Assembly (NCBI GenBank): GCA_002381805.1
Contig: DFXZ01000014.1
Span: 241,277-305,276, forward strand
DNA from: Bdellovibrio sp. UBA4095
GTDB lineage: Bacteria > Bdellovibrionota > Bdellovibrionia > Bdellovibrionales > Bdellovibrionaceae
Length of the DNA: 64,000 bases
Direction of reading: 5' to 3'
Shown here: positions 50,337 through 59,008 of the stretch, in pieces
Layout: the number at the start of each line of letters is the position of its first letter
Position numbering within the stretch: position 1 is the first letter of the stretch
Notes under the pieces: model-generated
Told to the model about the DNA's origin: nothing
The model's database searches: none
Seen by the model: the letters and a program-made list of their open reading frames with translations, nothing else
Program-made: the position numbers and the translations under genes

Positions 50337-50951
50337 TCATTTGATCAGCTTAGCCAAATCTTTAGGGTCTTTGTTGGCGCCGATTTGCTGGCCAAGGATG
50401 ACGCCCTCTGAATCCAGAACAGTAATTATAAACGAGTGATCATAGTCGCCACCCTCAATTTCTTTATACTTGATCCCCAGCAGATTTGCGATCTCTCGTG
50501 GACTCTTATCTGATTCCGCTGTGAACAAAGTCCAATCAGAATCAAGCTTACGCTTCTTTTTGTATTCGGAAATGACTTTGGGAGTATCCTTTTTCGGATC
50601 AAAACTGACCAGAACAAATCGCGCCTTCTTTTTCTTAGCATCCAGTTCTTTTTCTATCTGCTGCATTTTCGCAATAATCATAGGGCAAGCATAGGCGCAA
50701 GTCGTATAAGCCATAGAAATAACCACGGGCATTCCCTTGAGCGACTCGAGAGTCACTTTCTTTCCGTCTTCATCGAGAAGTGGTGCCTGAAGATTATAGA
50801 TAGACTCATCACTCAACTTCGATTGCTGAGCGCTCTTACTCACATTACTGGCAGAGTGATTATGATGCTCTCCATGACCGCTATGCTGTGCCATGGATTG
50901 GGATGTTAAAAAAAAGCACACTATCACCGGAATTTTACTTAAAAACCTCAT
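50337..50951 (-). CDS. SCO1/SenC-type copper chaperone
   Basis: 204 residues. Signal peptide followed by a His-rich stretch (HSGHGEHHNHSAS, about 23-35). The thioredoxin-like core has CAYACP (C85, C89) and a conserved histidine in DYDHSFIITVL (about 174): the Cys-Cys-His copper site. The SCO gene overlaps nirV by ATGA, so it likely loads copper into NirK, not a cytochrome oxidase. Good AAGGAG site inside the end of nirV. Confidence 0.9.
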   Translation of the reverse strand: MRFLSKIPVIVCFFLTSQSMAQHSGHGEHHNHSASNVSKSAQQSKLSDESIYNLQAPLLDEDGKKVTLESLKGMPVVISMAYTTCAYACPMIIAKMQQIEKELDAKKKKARFVLVSFDPKKDTPKVISEYKKKRKLDSDWTLFTAESDKSPREIANLLGIKYKEIEGGDYDHSFIITVLDSEGVILGQQIGANKDPKDLAKLIK

Positions 50952-51718
50952 CTTGACTCCTTATCTTGGACACAACGAAAACCTAAATTTCGAACCGTAT
51001 ATTTGGCTTGTAAACTGCTGCGAAATGCAAAGCGCATGAAAGCGGCGTAGTCAGAAGGGTCGGCCGCATTTGCGGCTCCGCCGCCGCAGAATAAATTACG
51101 ATCCAAAGCCACATCAGAGCGTGATTCTCCTGTGACCATAGACGAGTTGAAATCCTCGACCCACTCCCAGATTACTCCATGGAGATCATAGATTCCCAAC
51201 GTATTCGGTGATCTTTTCATAACCAGTGGTAAGGGCCACTCGGTATTAGCTCCATACCATTCCAAAATGACGGTTTTCATATCACTTTTATCTTTAAACG
51301 GAAATTGCGCGGCATACTCCCACTCATCAATCGTGGCAAGTCGCTTGCCCACGCTTTCGCAAAATGCTCGCGCTGCATACCAACTCACTTGAACTACTGG
51401 TGACTGAGACTTTGCCAGAGGTCCAAAGTTAAGGTCACTTTGCCAGTACTCAAGATAGTTTTTGTCGGTGAATATTTTTTTGACTCGACTTTTACGCCAC
51501 TCGGGATTCTCTCGCACGAACTTCAGGTATTCGGCATTTGTCACGGGATGCTGATCCATCATGAACGCCTGGACCTTGCGCGGCTCCTTATCCAAAAGAG
51601 CCGGCATCTGAAAGGACCCTTTGGGCACCGGAATCACCTTCTGGGCCCAAGCGGAGGTCACAAAAAGCATCCCGATCGCCAACATCAACATTTTCAACTG
51701 GATTCCGAGATGCTTCAT
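50948..51718 (-). CDS. nirV: NirV-like FGE-sulfatase domain protein
   Basis: 256 residues. Signal peptide (MLMLAIGMLFVTSAWA). The rest is the FGE fold: VPKGSFQM, DQHPVTNAEYLKFV, VVQVSWYAARAFCESVGKRL, LHGVIWEWVEDF, FCGGGAANAAD and NLGFRCVQ. Such a protein downstream of a copper nitrite reductase is known as NirV. Its role is unsettled. Here it sits between nirK and the SCO gene, with short gaps. Confidence 0.85.
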   Translation of the reverse strand: MKHLGIQLKMLMLAIGMLFVTSAWAQKVIPVPKGSFQMPALLDKEPRKVQAFMMDQHPVTNAEYLKFVRENPEWRKSRVKKIFTDKNYLEYWQSDLNFGPLAKSQSPVVQVSWYAARAFCESVGKRLATIDEWEYAAQFPFKDKSDMKTVILEWYGANTEWPLPLVMKRSPNTLGIYDLHGVIWEWVEDFNSSMVTGESRSDVALDRNLFCGGGAANAADPSDYAAFMRFAFRSSLQAKYTVRNLGFRCVQDKESR

Positions 51719-51720
51719 AA

Positions 51721-53127
51721 TTATTTCACTTTTCCGGATGCCCTGACGGACTTAACTTCCGCTGGCGTCACATTAGTTTTTTTGTTACCCCATGATGCAT
51801 AGACATAACTTAGGACATTTGCCACTTCTTCGTCTGAAAGAACTTGTGCAGGCATGACACTATTATAATCTTTGCCATTCACTTTAATGGGTCCTTCAAG
51901 ACCATGGATAACTGCCGAGATCGTTTTCTTTTTATCATTTAAATAGTCTGACTTTGCCAATGGCGGGAATGCTCCGGCCAGTCCATTTCCGTCAGCCTGG
52001 TGACATGCAAAACAAGAAGTCTCATATATTCTTTTACCTCGGGCTATACGCTCTTCGATATTTTTAGCCGGAATGACTTGTGGAGCGGGTTCACCCATAT
52101 CTTGAATGACACCACCCTCAGGAAGATAGATTCTGTCATCGGTTTTACCAGAGTAGACTTTTTTGTCCTCTTCTCCGGCAACTTGCAGCATACCCAAAGC
52201 CCCTTTGTTGAAGGCTCTAAAGATCGAGTGATCGACCAGAATATATGTTCCAGTTGTATCCAACTTGAAATCGACTATTGCTGAACCACCGGCTGGAACT
52301 AAGGTCGTTTGGACATTTTCATTTACCAGTTTCCCGCCCTCGATATAAACCTTATCGAATATTTCGCCAATGACGTGGAAAGACGAAATTAAATTTGGTC
52401 CTCCGTTACCGACGAAAAGTCGAACTTTGTCTCCCACTTTGGCTTTAAGTGCTTTATCACCTACGAGTGCACCGACACTTCCGTTGAATACGACGTAGTC
52501 TGCTTTTTCTTCAACGGCTTTAACCATATCGAAAGGCTGTAAGCCAGGGGCTCCATACTTTCCTTTCGTGTAGAACTCACTCTGCATGATGTAGAACTCA
52601 CGATCGACTCGGGGCAATCCTGCTTTCGGTTCCACAAGGATCAAGCCGTACATACCATTTGCTACGTGCATTCCCACAGGAGCTACGGCGCAGTGGTAAA
52701 CGTAAAGTCCCGGATTAAGGGCTTTAAAGCTAAATGTTGAACTGTGACCTGGAGCTGTAAAAGAACCTTCAGCACCTCCGCCAGGCCCCGTGACAGCATG
52801 TAGATCGATATTATGGGGTAATTTACTTGAAGGATGGTTGTGTAAATGGAACTCCACCATATCGCCTTCACGAACTCGAATGAATTTTCCCGGAACTTTT
52901 CCGCCAAACGTCCAGAAAGTATAGTCAACACCATCAGCAAGACGCATTTTTACTTCTTTGGTCTCTAGATTCACGATGACTTTTGTCGCATGTTTTCGCT
53001 TGATGGGAGGTGGAACCTCGGGAGCATCAGTGAGGACAGCTTGTTCTTCCCCTTTGATCTTGTCAGCATATGCAGGTGCCGCTAACATGCACGTCAAAAT
53101 AATGGTAAAAGCCTTCTTGAATTCCAT
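51721..53127 (-). CDS. nirK: Copper nitrite reductase fused to a cytochrome c domain
   Basis: 468 residues, AAGGAGATC before the ATG and a signal peptide. Two cupredoxin domains: HNIDLHAVTGPGGG and YVYHCAVAPVGMH give type 1 and type 2 copper ligands. The second includes SSFHVIGEIFDKVY and VDHSIFRAF. Residues about 350-455 add a class I cytochrome c with CFACH (about 371) and the axial Met in NSVMPAQV. The fusion would feed electrons directly to the copper center, reducing nitrite to NO in the periplasm. No NO reductase is in the window. Confidence 0.92.
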   Translation of the reverse strand: MEFKKAFTIILTCMLAAPAYADKIKGEEQAVLTDAPEVPPPIKRKHATKVIVNLETKEVKMRLADGVDYTFWTFGGKVPGKFIRVREGDMVEFHLHNHPSSKLPHNIDLHAVTGPGGGAEGSFTAPGHSSTFSFKALNPGLYVYHCAVAPVGMHVANGMYGLILVEPKAGLPRVDREFYIMQSEFYTKGKYGAPGLQPFDMVKAVEEKADYVVFNGSVGALVGDKALKAKVGDKVRLFVGNGGPNLISSFHVIGEIFDKVYIEGGKLVNENVQTTLVPAGGSAIVDFKLDTTGTYILVDHSIFRAFNKGALGMLQVAGEEDKKVYSGKTDDRIYLPEGGVIQDMGEPAPQVIPAKNIEERIARGKRIYETSCFACHQADGNGLAGAFPPLAKSDYLNDKKKTISAVIHGLEGPIKVNGKDYNSVMPAQVLSDEEVANVLSYVYASWGNKKTNVTPAEVKSVRASGKVK

Positions 53128-53244
53128 TCAGTGATCTCCTTGTTTACTATGAATCAATATGATTTATAGCTAACCGAGGAATATCAAGAATATATTAGAG
53201 ATCAGCCTGCCATTCTAGCCGTTAAATGAAATTGAGGACATTTA

Positions 53245-53258
53245 CTGATGAAGATCAG
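53245..53258 (-). promoter_or_regulatory. Candidate Crp/Fnr-type box upstream of nirK
   Basis: CTGAT-GAAG-ATCAG resembles the TTGAT-N4-ATCAA consensus, one mismatch per half. A TAGAAT (minus strand, 53217-53212) is a possible -10 element about 27 bases downstream. Spacing is a few bases longer than the usual class II. The gap also has AATCA-N3-TGATT at 53152-53164. Confidence 0.45.
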
Positions 53259-53279
53259 CCTTGGGTGTGTTGAATCACG

Positions 53280-54344
53280 CTACTTAGCACGCTCGTATTG
53301 ACGAGGCCACTGAATCTCCACACCTAAATTGCTAGCAGCTTGTAGAGGCCAGTAAGGCTGACGCAAAAATTCTCTTCCCAGCAGAATAAGATCGGCCTGA
53401 TGTTCTGCGAGGATTTGCTCGGCTTCTTCTGCCTTAGTAATTAAACCCACCGCAGCTGTCGGCAATCCCGACTGAGCACGAACTTCCTTAGCAAATGGAA
53501 CTTGATATTGAGGCGTCAAGGAGATCTTTTGATAAGGAACATTTCCGCCCGAAGAACAATCAAAAAGATCCACGCCATGAGATTTTGCGACTTTAGCAAA
53601 TTCAACACATTCGCTTAAATCCCAACCACCTTCTGCCCAATCAGTTGCAGACACTCTGATAAATAACGGGACACTCTCCGGAATATTCCGTCTAACTTCA
53701 TCAATAACCAACAACGGAAAACGCATTCGGTTCTCTAGACTTCCTCCGTACTCGTCTGTTCTTTTGTTAGACAGTGGAGATAGAAACTCATGCAAAAGAT
53801 AACCGTGAGCCATGTGAAGTTCAATCACTTCAAAACCTGCATTGATAGATCTCTTAGCTGCTAAAGCAAAGGCATTGGCAGTTTCTAAAATTTCTTGTTG
53901 AGTCATTGCTTTGGGAATTGCCGTCATTTCGGAATAGGCTAAAGCACTGGGACCGACCACCATCCATCCACCATCCTCCGGAGACAAGGGCTTGCTTCCT
54001 TCCCAAGAAACCGAATGTGATGCTTTTCTCCCTGCATGTGCCAACTGTATTCCCGCCACACTTCCTTGACTCTTAATGAACTCAGTGATGGGTTTAAAGG
54101 CGTTCACTTGGTCTTGATTCCAAATTCCCAAACAACCAGGACTGATTCTTCCTTCGGGTAAAACACCCGTCGCTTCAACTATGACAAGCCCTGCTCCACC
54201 AACAGCACGAGATCCAAGATGGACCATGTGCCAACTATTAGGAAGACCTTCCTCTGCCGAATACATGCACATCGGAGAAACCGCAATACGATTTCTAAGC
54301 TTAACATCTCTAAAATCGACCGAGGAAAACAACTTAGACTTCAT
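53280..54344 (-). CDS. Old Yellow Enzyme-family NADH:flavin oxidoreductase
   Basis: 354 residues from the ATG at 54344, which has GAGG seven bases before and the family start KLFSSVDFRDVKLRNRIAVS. The TIM barrel has QLAHAGRKASH, VIELHMAHGYLLHEFLSPLS, NKRTDEYGGSLENRMRFPLL and ILLGREFLRQPYWP, as in YqjM-like ene-reductases. FMN-dependent. Cys in SPMCMY (about 26) is the redox-tuning cysteine of the YqjM class. It follows the beta-CASP gene by 13 bases and is likely cotranscribed with it. Confidence 0.92.
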   Translation of the reverse strand: MKSKLFSSVDFRDVKLRNRIAVSPMCMYSAEEGLPNSWHMVHLGSRAVGGAGLVIVEATGVLPEGRISPGCLGIWNQDQVNAFKPITEFIKSQGSVAGIQLAHAGRKASHSVSWEGSKPLSPEDGGWMVVGPSALAYSEMTAIPKAMTQQEILETANAFALAAKRSINAGFEVIELHMAHGYLLHEFLSPLSNKRTDEYGGSLENRMRFPLLVIDEVRRNIPESVPLFIRVSATDWAEGGWDLSECVEFAKVAKSHGVDLFDCSSGGNVPYQKISLTPQYQVPFAKEVRAQSGLPTAAVGLITKAEEAEQILAEHQADLILLGREFLRQPYWPLQAASNLGVEIQWPRQYERAK

Positions 54345-54357
54345 AAAGACCTCGCAA

Positions 54358-55716
54358 TTATATTGTGATGCTTTGTCCAAGCTTTGCAATTTCTGTTTCA
54401 ATTCCAGCTTCCGCCTGAATTTTTGATCGCAGAGCTTCTGCCGCCGAAATCTCACCGTGAACTAATAGAACTCTCTGAGGTACTCTCTCTGCACTTTTTA
54501 ACCAGGTCACCAGATCATTGCGATCTGCGTGCGCAGAAAACGAATCGGACGCAACCACTTTACAGTTGATTGGATGCATCCGACCATGAATCTTAAGCTC
54601 TCGAGCACCTTCCAACAAGCTAGCTCCCCTGGTGCCCGCACTCTGAAATCCTGCCAACAAAAGAATATTTCTGGGATCGCCACCAAAGGATTTTACGTGA
54701 TGAAGTATCCGTCCTCCAGTTAACATTCCACTGGCCGCTACCACGATCATGGGTCTCGACAGAGTTTCATTTAAATTCTTGGAATCCTCTGCCGTTTTCA
54801 CGGAGTGTACTTCTGATAGAACTTCCGCAAATTGTCCGGATCCAAGGCGATGAAAGTCATGAAACTTTTCATAGAGCGCGGATGCCTCGTCTCCCATAGG
54901 TGAATTTGCAAAAATCGGAACTTGACCAGGAATCTCTTCACTTCGTTTAAGTTCAACTATCTCATGCAAAAGATTCTGCATTCTTCCAACGGAGAAACTA
55001 GGTATCAAAAGGACTCCCCGAGACTTACAAACTTCGAGGATACACTCTTTAAGAAAGTCTTTGGACGAAACTAACGAATGATCCCGATCGCCATACGTGC
55101 TTTCCATGATAATGACATCTGCAGCTGGTGGTGCCTCTGGAGGAAACATCAAGGGATCGTTGTAACGTCCAAGATCGCCGGAGAAATAAACTTTCTTAGT
55201 ACTGCTTGAAACCAAAGCGGAAGCCGCCCCCAAAATGTGTCCGCTGCCGTACAAGGTAAAAGCGAGATCACCAACCTTTCGCTCTTGATGCAGCGAAATC
55301 GCCTTCATCAAAGGCAACACATTTTCCGCTTCCTTCACTGTGTAGAGTGCCAATGCTGGATGATGCTTTGAAAAACCTTTTCGATTTGCGTACTCAGCAT
55401 CTTCTTCTTGAATTTTCGCTGAATCGAGAAGAATGATTTTAGCGAGTTCTAACGTTGGTTCTGTACAATAGATAGGACCCTTAAATCCTTGTTTCACCAG
55501 GATCGGTAATGCTCCGCAGTGATCAAGGTGCGCATGAGTCAGAATAACTGCATCAATCTTTGCGGCATCAAATCCAAGACTCTCCCAATTCATAAGCCGC
55601 AGTCTTTTTAGGCCTTGGAACATACCGCAATCGACTAGGATCCTTGTTTCATTTTCCTGAACAAGAAATTTAGACCCCGTAACTGTCTCTGCACCACCGA
55701 AAAACTCAATGTTCAC
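54358..55716 (-). CDS. Metallo-beta-lactamase/beta-CASP ribonuclease
   Basis: 452 residues from the GTG at 55716 with GGAGAG before it; a longer open frame to an ATG at 55791 lacks a site. Motifs: THAHLDHCGALP, SGHILGAAS, FSGDLGRYNDP, the beta-CASP insert FANSPMGDEASALY, and the end FSAHADRNDLVTW. This resembles Ysh1/CPSF73-like bacterial RNA nucleases. Two zinc ions are expected at the active site. It would process or degrade RNA in the cytoplasm. Confidence 0.93.
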   Translation of the reverse strand: MNIEFFGGAETVTGSKFLVQENETRILVDCGMFQGLKRLRLMNWESLGFDAAKIDAVILTHAHLDHCGALPILVKQGFKGPIYCTEPTLELAKIILLDSAKIQEEDAEYANRKGFSKHHPALALYTVKEAENVLPLMKAISLHQERKVGDLAFTLYGSGHILGAASALVSSSTKKVYFSGDLGRYNDPLMFPPEAPPAADVIIMESTYGDRDHSLVSSKDFLKECILEVCKSRGVLLIPSFSVGRMQNLLHEIVELKRSEEIPGQVPIFANSPMGDEASALYEKFHDFHRLGSGQFAEVLSEVHSVKTAEDSKNLNETLSRPMIVVAASGMLTGGRILHHVKSFGGDPRNILLLAGFQSAGTRGASLLEGARELKIHGRMHPINCKVVASDSFSAHADRNDLVTWLKSAERVPQRVLLVHGEISAAEALRSKIQAEAGIETEIAKLGQSITI

Positions 55717-55917
55717 TGTCTCTCCGATCTCAATTTTTGCCGTTCTATTGTCGCCAATTAAGACACTCCGAACAAGACCAAAAAAAGACATTCGGGAACG
55801 CTGAACGTCAATCTTTGTAATATTGCCATAGACTTAGACAGTCTCCCTGCTCCAAAGCGCTTAAAATGCGCCCTGAGGGGCCAATCCTCTAGCACCGGTC
55901 TTGCTGAGCTATAAGGT

Positions 55918-57312
55918 ATGAAAAGCACAGAAAACTTGAACCTACCAGAAAACACTCTCCCGAAACGACACATTCGAGGAGTCATTGCCACAGTAACACT
56001 GTTAACTGTAGCAATAGGCTTTTTTAACTCGGCAAGCTTTCCTCTTGTTGTTGAGCAAGTGAATAAAATCACTGAAATGTCGAAATTTATCCTTGAGGGC
56101 GAAGTTTATACTGCAGATCCTCAAATTGTTTACCATCGTGAGCAAGTTTTAAATGACTACCAAGACCGTATCTCCGACGAGTTTTCTATACCGGAACAAT
56201 TACGTGATCGGGTGGGATTCTGGTTTGATATTTATACGCGCTACACATCAAATGAAAAGGTGATCCATCACACGCAGTTTCCTTGGCTCATATTCAAAGT
56301 CGTCGATGTCACAGATATCGTTAACGGAGATATGCCGAGACATCGTTGGTTAAGAAACGTTAAAGCTCAGAAACACGTTGATGCAGAAGTACAAAATATT
56401 CGGCAAGCACTTAAAGAACTGGCTGCCGGCGTCGCCGTGAATCCACAAAACGAGCATCACGTCCTAGTTGAACAAACTCTACAGGGACTACCTGGTCAGC
56501 TACGCAGCAAAGCAAAAAATGCGTTAAAAAATGTTCGAATCCAAACTGGTCAAAAGAATTTCTTCCATGAAGGTTTGGAAGTCAGTCCACTCTATATGAG
56601 CGGTATGGAAGAGATCTTTGAAAAACATGGTTTACCAACTGAATTGACCCGTATTCCTTTTGTTGAGAGCAGCTTTAACAAACATGCGACCAGTAAAGTC
56701 GGCGCAACAGGAGTATGGCAATTCATGAGTTATACCGGAAAGAACTTTATGATCGTTAACGATTATATTGATGAAAGACGGTCCCCGCTTAAGGCAACTG
56801 AAGGTGCCGCTCGATTGTTAAAAGAAAATCACATGATCTTAAAACGTCAATGGCCATTGGCTATCACGGCATGGAATCATGGTCCTACTGGCGTTCGCAA
56901 AGCAATGAAAGCTGCAAAATCCAATGATATCTCCAAAATCGTTGGCTCCTACCAGTCCAAGACTTTTGATTTTGCTTCTTCGAACTTCTACAGTGAATTT
57001 CTGGCTGCTCTGTATGCTGAAAAATATCATGAGCAAATCTTTAAGGATCTTAATTACGAAAGAACGTTAGACCTGCATACTGTAAAGCTGGCGCGCTCGA
57101 TCCACACCAAAGAAGTCTATCGAAAGAGTGGCCTTAGTAAGGAGGACTTCTCCTTCTTTAATCCAGATATCAAAAAGGCGCTCGAGAAGAACATTAAACT
57201 GCCTCGAGGCTTCACGCTGGTGGTTACGACCAGTGCCCGAGATGAGCTTAAACCTCTTTTACAAAAAGAAGCTCCATCCCAACGAAAAATCAAACTTAGT
57301 CAAAACTTATAA
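55918..57312 (+). CDS. MltD-like lytic transglycosylase
   Basis: 464 residues. One N-terminal helix (about 20-40) anchors the enzyme. The SLT domain (about 225-370) shows LTRIPFVESSFNKHATSKVG with the catalytic Glu near 249, then GATGVWQFM and AITAWNHGPTGV. A LysM-like tail is not complete. It cleaves glycan strands of peptidoglycan. A strong terminator follows. Confidence 0.88.
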   Translation: MKSTENLNLPENTLPKRHIRGVIATVTLLTVAIGFFNSASFPLVVEQVNKITEMSKFILEGEVYTADPQIVYHREQVLNDYQDRISDEFSIPEQLRDRVGFWFDIYTRYTSNEKVIHHTQFPWLIFKVVDVTDIVNGDMPRHRWLRNVKAQKHVDAEVQNIRQALKELAAGVAVNPQNEHHVLVEQTLQGLPGQLRSKAKNALKNVRIQTGQKNFFHEGLEVSPLYMSGMEEIFEKHGLPTELTRIPFVESSFNKHATSKVGATGVWQFMSYTGKNFMIVNDYIDERRSPLKATEGAARLLKENHMILKRQWPLAITAWNHGPTGVRKAMKAAKSNDISKIVGSYQSKTFDFASSNFYSEFLAALYAEKYHEQIFKDLNYERTLDLHTVKLARSIHTKEVYRKSGLSKEDFSFFNPDIKKALEKNIKLPRGFTLVVTTSARDELKPLLQKEAPSQRKIKLSQNL

Positions 57313-57339
57313 AAAAACGCGGCTGGTGGCCGCGTTTTT
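57313..57339. terminator. Bidirectional intrinsic terminator
   Basis: AAAAACGCGGC, a TGGTG loop and GCCGCGTTTTT. The stop of the lytic transglycosylase is directly before it and the DUF4382 stop beyond on the other strand. Confidence 0.85.
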
Positions 57340-57365
57340 CTTTAAAACTTAATCACTACAATCAA

Positions 57366-58148
57366 TTAGTTCAAAGTGTCCAGATCACCTGGCTCTAAAG
57401 TTGGAAAGTCCTGGCCATCTACAATGGGAGTGTAATCCCAACCATCGCCTTCTTGGTCATTTTCATCAGGAACAGTCACTAACTCTTCGCCGTCACCTTC
57501 GCCTCCAGAATCCTGTTCGGAGTCTTCCGTATCATCATTCCCATCGGGCTGCTCAACAATGACCGCCTTTGTGACTGACTTAAGTTTCAATACAGGTTTA
57601 AGAAGGCAGTCTCCATTCCCTTTTATTACGACCGACTTCAATGCATCGAAATCCACGAGGACATTATATTCATGACCAGCTTCGAAAGCGATCTTGTTAG
57701 TTAAAATGATCTTTACGCCAGTCCGCTGAGCACTTGGCGTCTGTAAAGCACAGATACTCTCATCTGATTTAACGGCATAGTGTCCGTCCTGTTTCAGAAT
57801 GAGACGTATTTGTTGAATTTTAATACCCTCTGGTGCCACCACTTCTTGTAAAGGCAGGATCACCCCATTCTGCAGCTTTAGTAGGTCCACAGGGCCCAAT
57901 CCTTTCGCTAGGATTAGTCTGCCAGCCTTGTTGGCTCCCGATACTAAAACCTCAAGGTGATCTATGTCTACGATGACGGACTTCAAAGACTCATTTGGAG
58001 CGTCAGTCAAATTAAACTTCACCAACGATTGTTTCTGAAGATTTAAATCAGAGACGATCGAGTTTGCCCCTGACCCCGTCTGCTCTGAACAAGCTGACAC
58101 CGCTAATAAAATCACTAAAAGACCCGCTTTATTTATAAAACTTTTCAC
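57366..58148 (-). CDS. DUF4382-type lipoprotein
   Basis: 260 residues from a GTG at 58148 with GGAGGG before. Lipobox VSAC (C20). The domain has FNLTDAPNESLKSVIVDIDH, VDLLKLQNGV and IQQIRLILKQDGHYAV, the DUF4382 pattern of a beta-sandwich. The tail is very acidic (DDTEDSEQDSGGEGDGEELV), which may bind Ca2+ or keep it extended. Surface role unknown. Confidence 0.85.
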   Translation of the reverse strand: MKSFINKAGLLVILLAVSACSEQTGSGANSIVSDLNLQKQSLVKFNLTDAPNESLKSVIVDIDHLEVLVSGANKAGRLILAKGLGPVDLLKLQNGVILPLQEVVAPEGIKIQQIRLILKQDGHYAVKSDESICALQTPSAQRTGVKIILTNKIAFEAGHEYNVLVDFDALKSVVIKGNGDCLLKPVLKLKSVTKAVIVEQPDGNDDTEDSEQDSGGEGDGEELVTVPDENDQEGDGWDYTPIVDGQDFPTLEPGDLDTLN

Positions 58149-58265
58149 TACAACCCTCCTGGTAGTTCTTACTTGCTCTATGCTAGATCAAGAATTAAAT
58201 CCCTGATGAAAAAAATGAAGCAAGAGCTCACTCTGAGAAAAGTGATCAAGTAATCGACATTTTCC

Positions 58266-58982
58266 CTAAGATTTCTGAATATACTTTTTTCGAATTATCC
58301 AGATTTCACGAAGAACTCTGAAGATCTCTCTGCCAATTCTAATTTTGGAACCGGGAACATCTTCCCATCTTCTTAGTGGATACTCGACGATGTTAGATTG
58401 ATCCAGGCGTAAAAGAATTTCGATGTCGAATATCCATCGACTTATAAATCTATCTTTAAAAGCCGAAACCACAGCATCTCGGCTAAATAGCTTGGCGCCA
58501 CACTGAGTATCGTAAGCCTCGACATTTAAGGCATGATGCACAAGAGTCGCAAATCCCCTTCCTAAGTAATGTCGCAATGGAGATCTTTTAATTCTGGCAC
58601 CAAGCCGATAAACACGACTGCCCCAAACGGCAAGACAATCGGGGTAGGCATCTTTAAAACTCAGAAAGTTCTTAACCTCTTCTAAAGGAGTTGATAGATC
58701 GGCATCCCACAATCCCGCCCATTTGACATCTTGCCACCACGAAAGTTTTTGCAACTCGTTCATTCCGAATCGAGTCGCTTCACCTTTTCCCAGGTTTTTT
58801 GGCGCCTTTAATACTTTACAAAAAGGATTGGAACCAAAATGACTTTGTAAAATTTCATAAGTATTGTCGCGAGAACCATCATCAACAAAAATGAAACGCA
58901 ATCCGGAATGGACGGCGTCCTTAAACGCAGCGATATCAAGTCTAGTCGCTTCATTGAAGCACGGAACTATCAGCACAACCAT
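58266..58982 (-). CDS. Family 2 glycosyltransferase
   Basis: 238 residues. GT-A core: VPCFNEATRL, FIFVDDGSRDNTYEIL, NLGKGEATRFGM, the metal motif DADLSTP and QCGAKLFSRDAV with RWIFDIEIL. Like dolichol/polyprenyl-phosphate mannosyl- or glucosyltransferases. No C-terminal membrane helices, so it makes a lipid-linked sugar or a glycan in the cytoplasm. It follows the hydrolase gene after 26 bases, likely an operon. Confidence 0.88.
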   Translation of the reverse strand: MVVLIVPCFNEATRLDIAAFKDAVHSGLRFIFVDDGSRDNTYEILQSHFGSNPFCKVLKAPKNLGKGEATRFGMNELQKLSWWQDVKWAGLWDADLSTPLEEVKNFLSFKDAYPDCLAVWGSRVYRLGARIKRSPLRHYLGRGFATLVHHALNVEAYDTQCGAKLFSRDAVVSAFKDRFISRWIFDIEILLRLDQSNIVEYPLRRWEDVPGSKIRIGREIFRVLREIWIIRKKYIQKS

Positions 58983-59008
58983 TGGCCGCCTCGATCAATT
59001 TTCATCAA

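Noticed and set aside
50426..50694. Short frames on both strands within the SCO gene
   Set aside because: Shadow frames of a well-supported gene.
51440..51802. Plus-strand frame opposite nirV
   Set aside because: No ribosome binding site and no motif; the minus-strand operon is intact.
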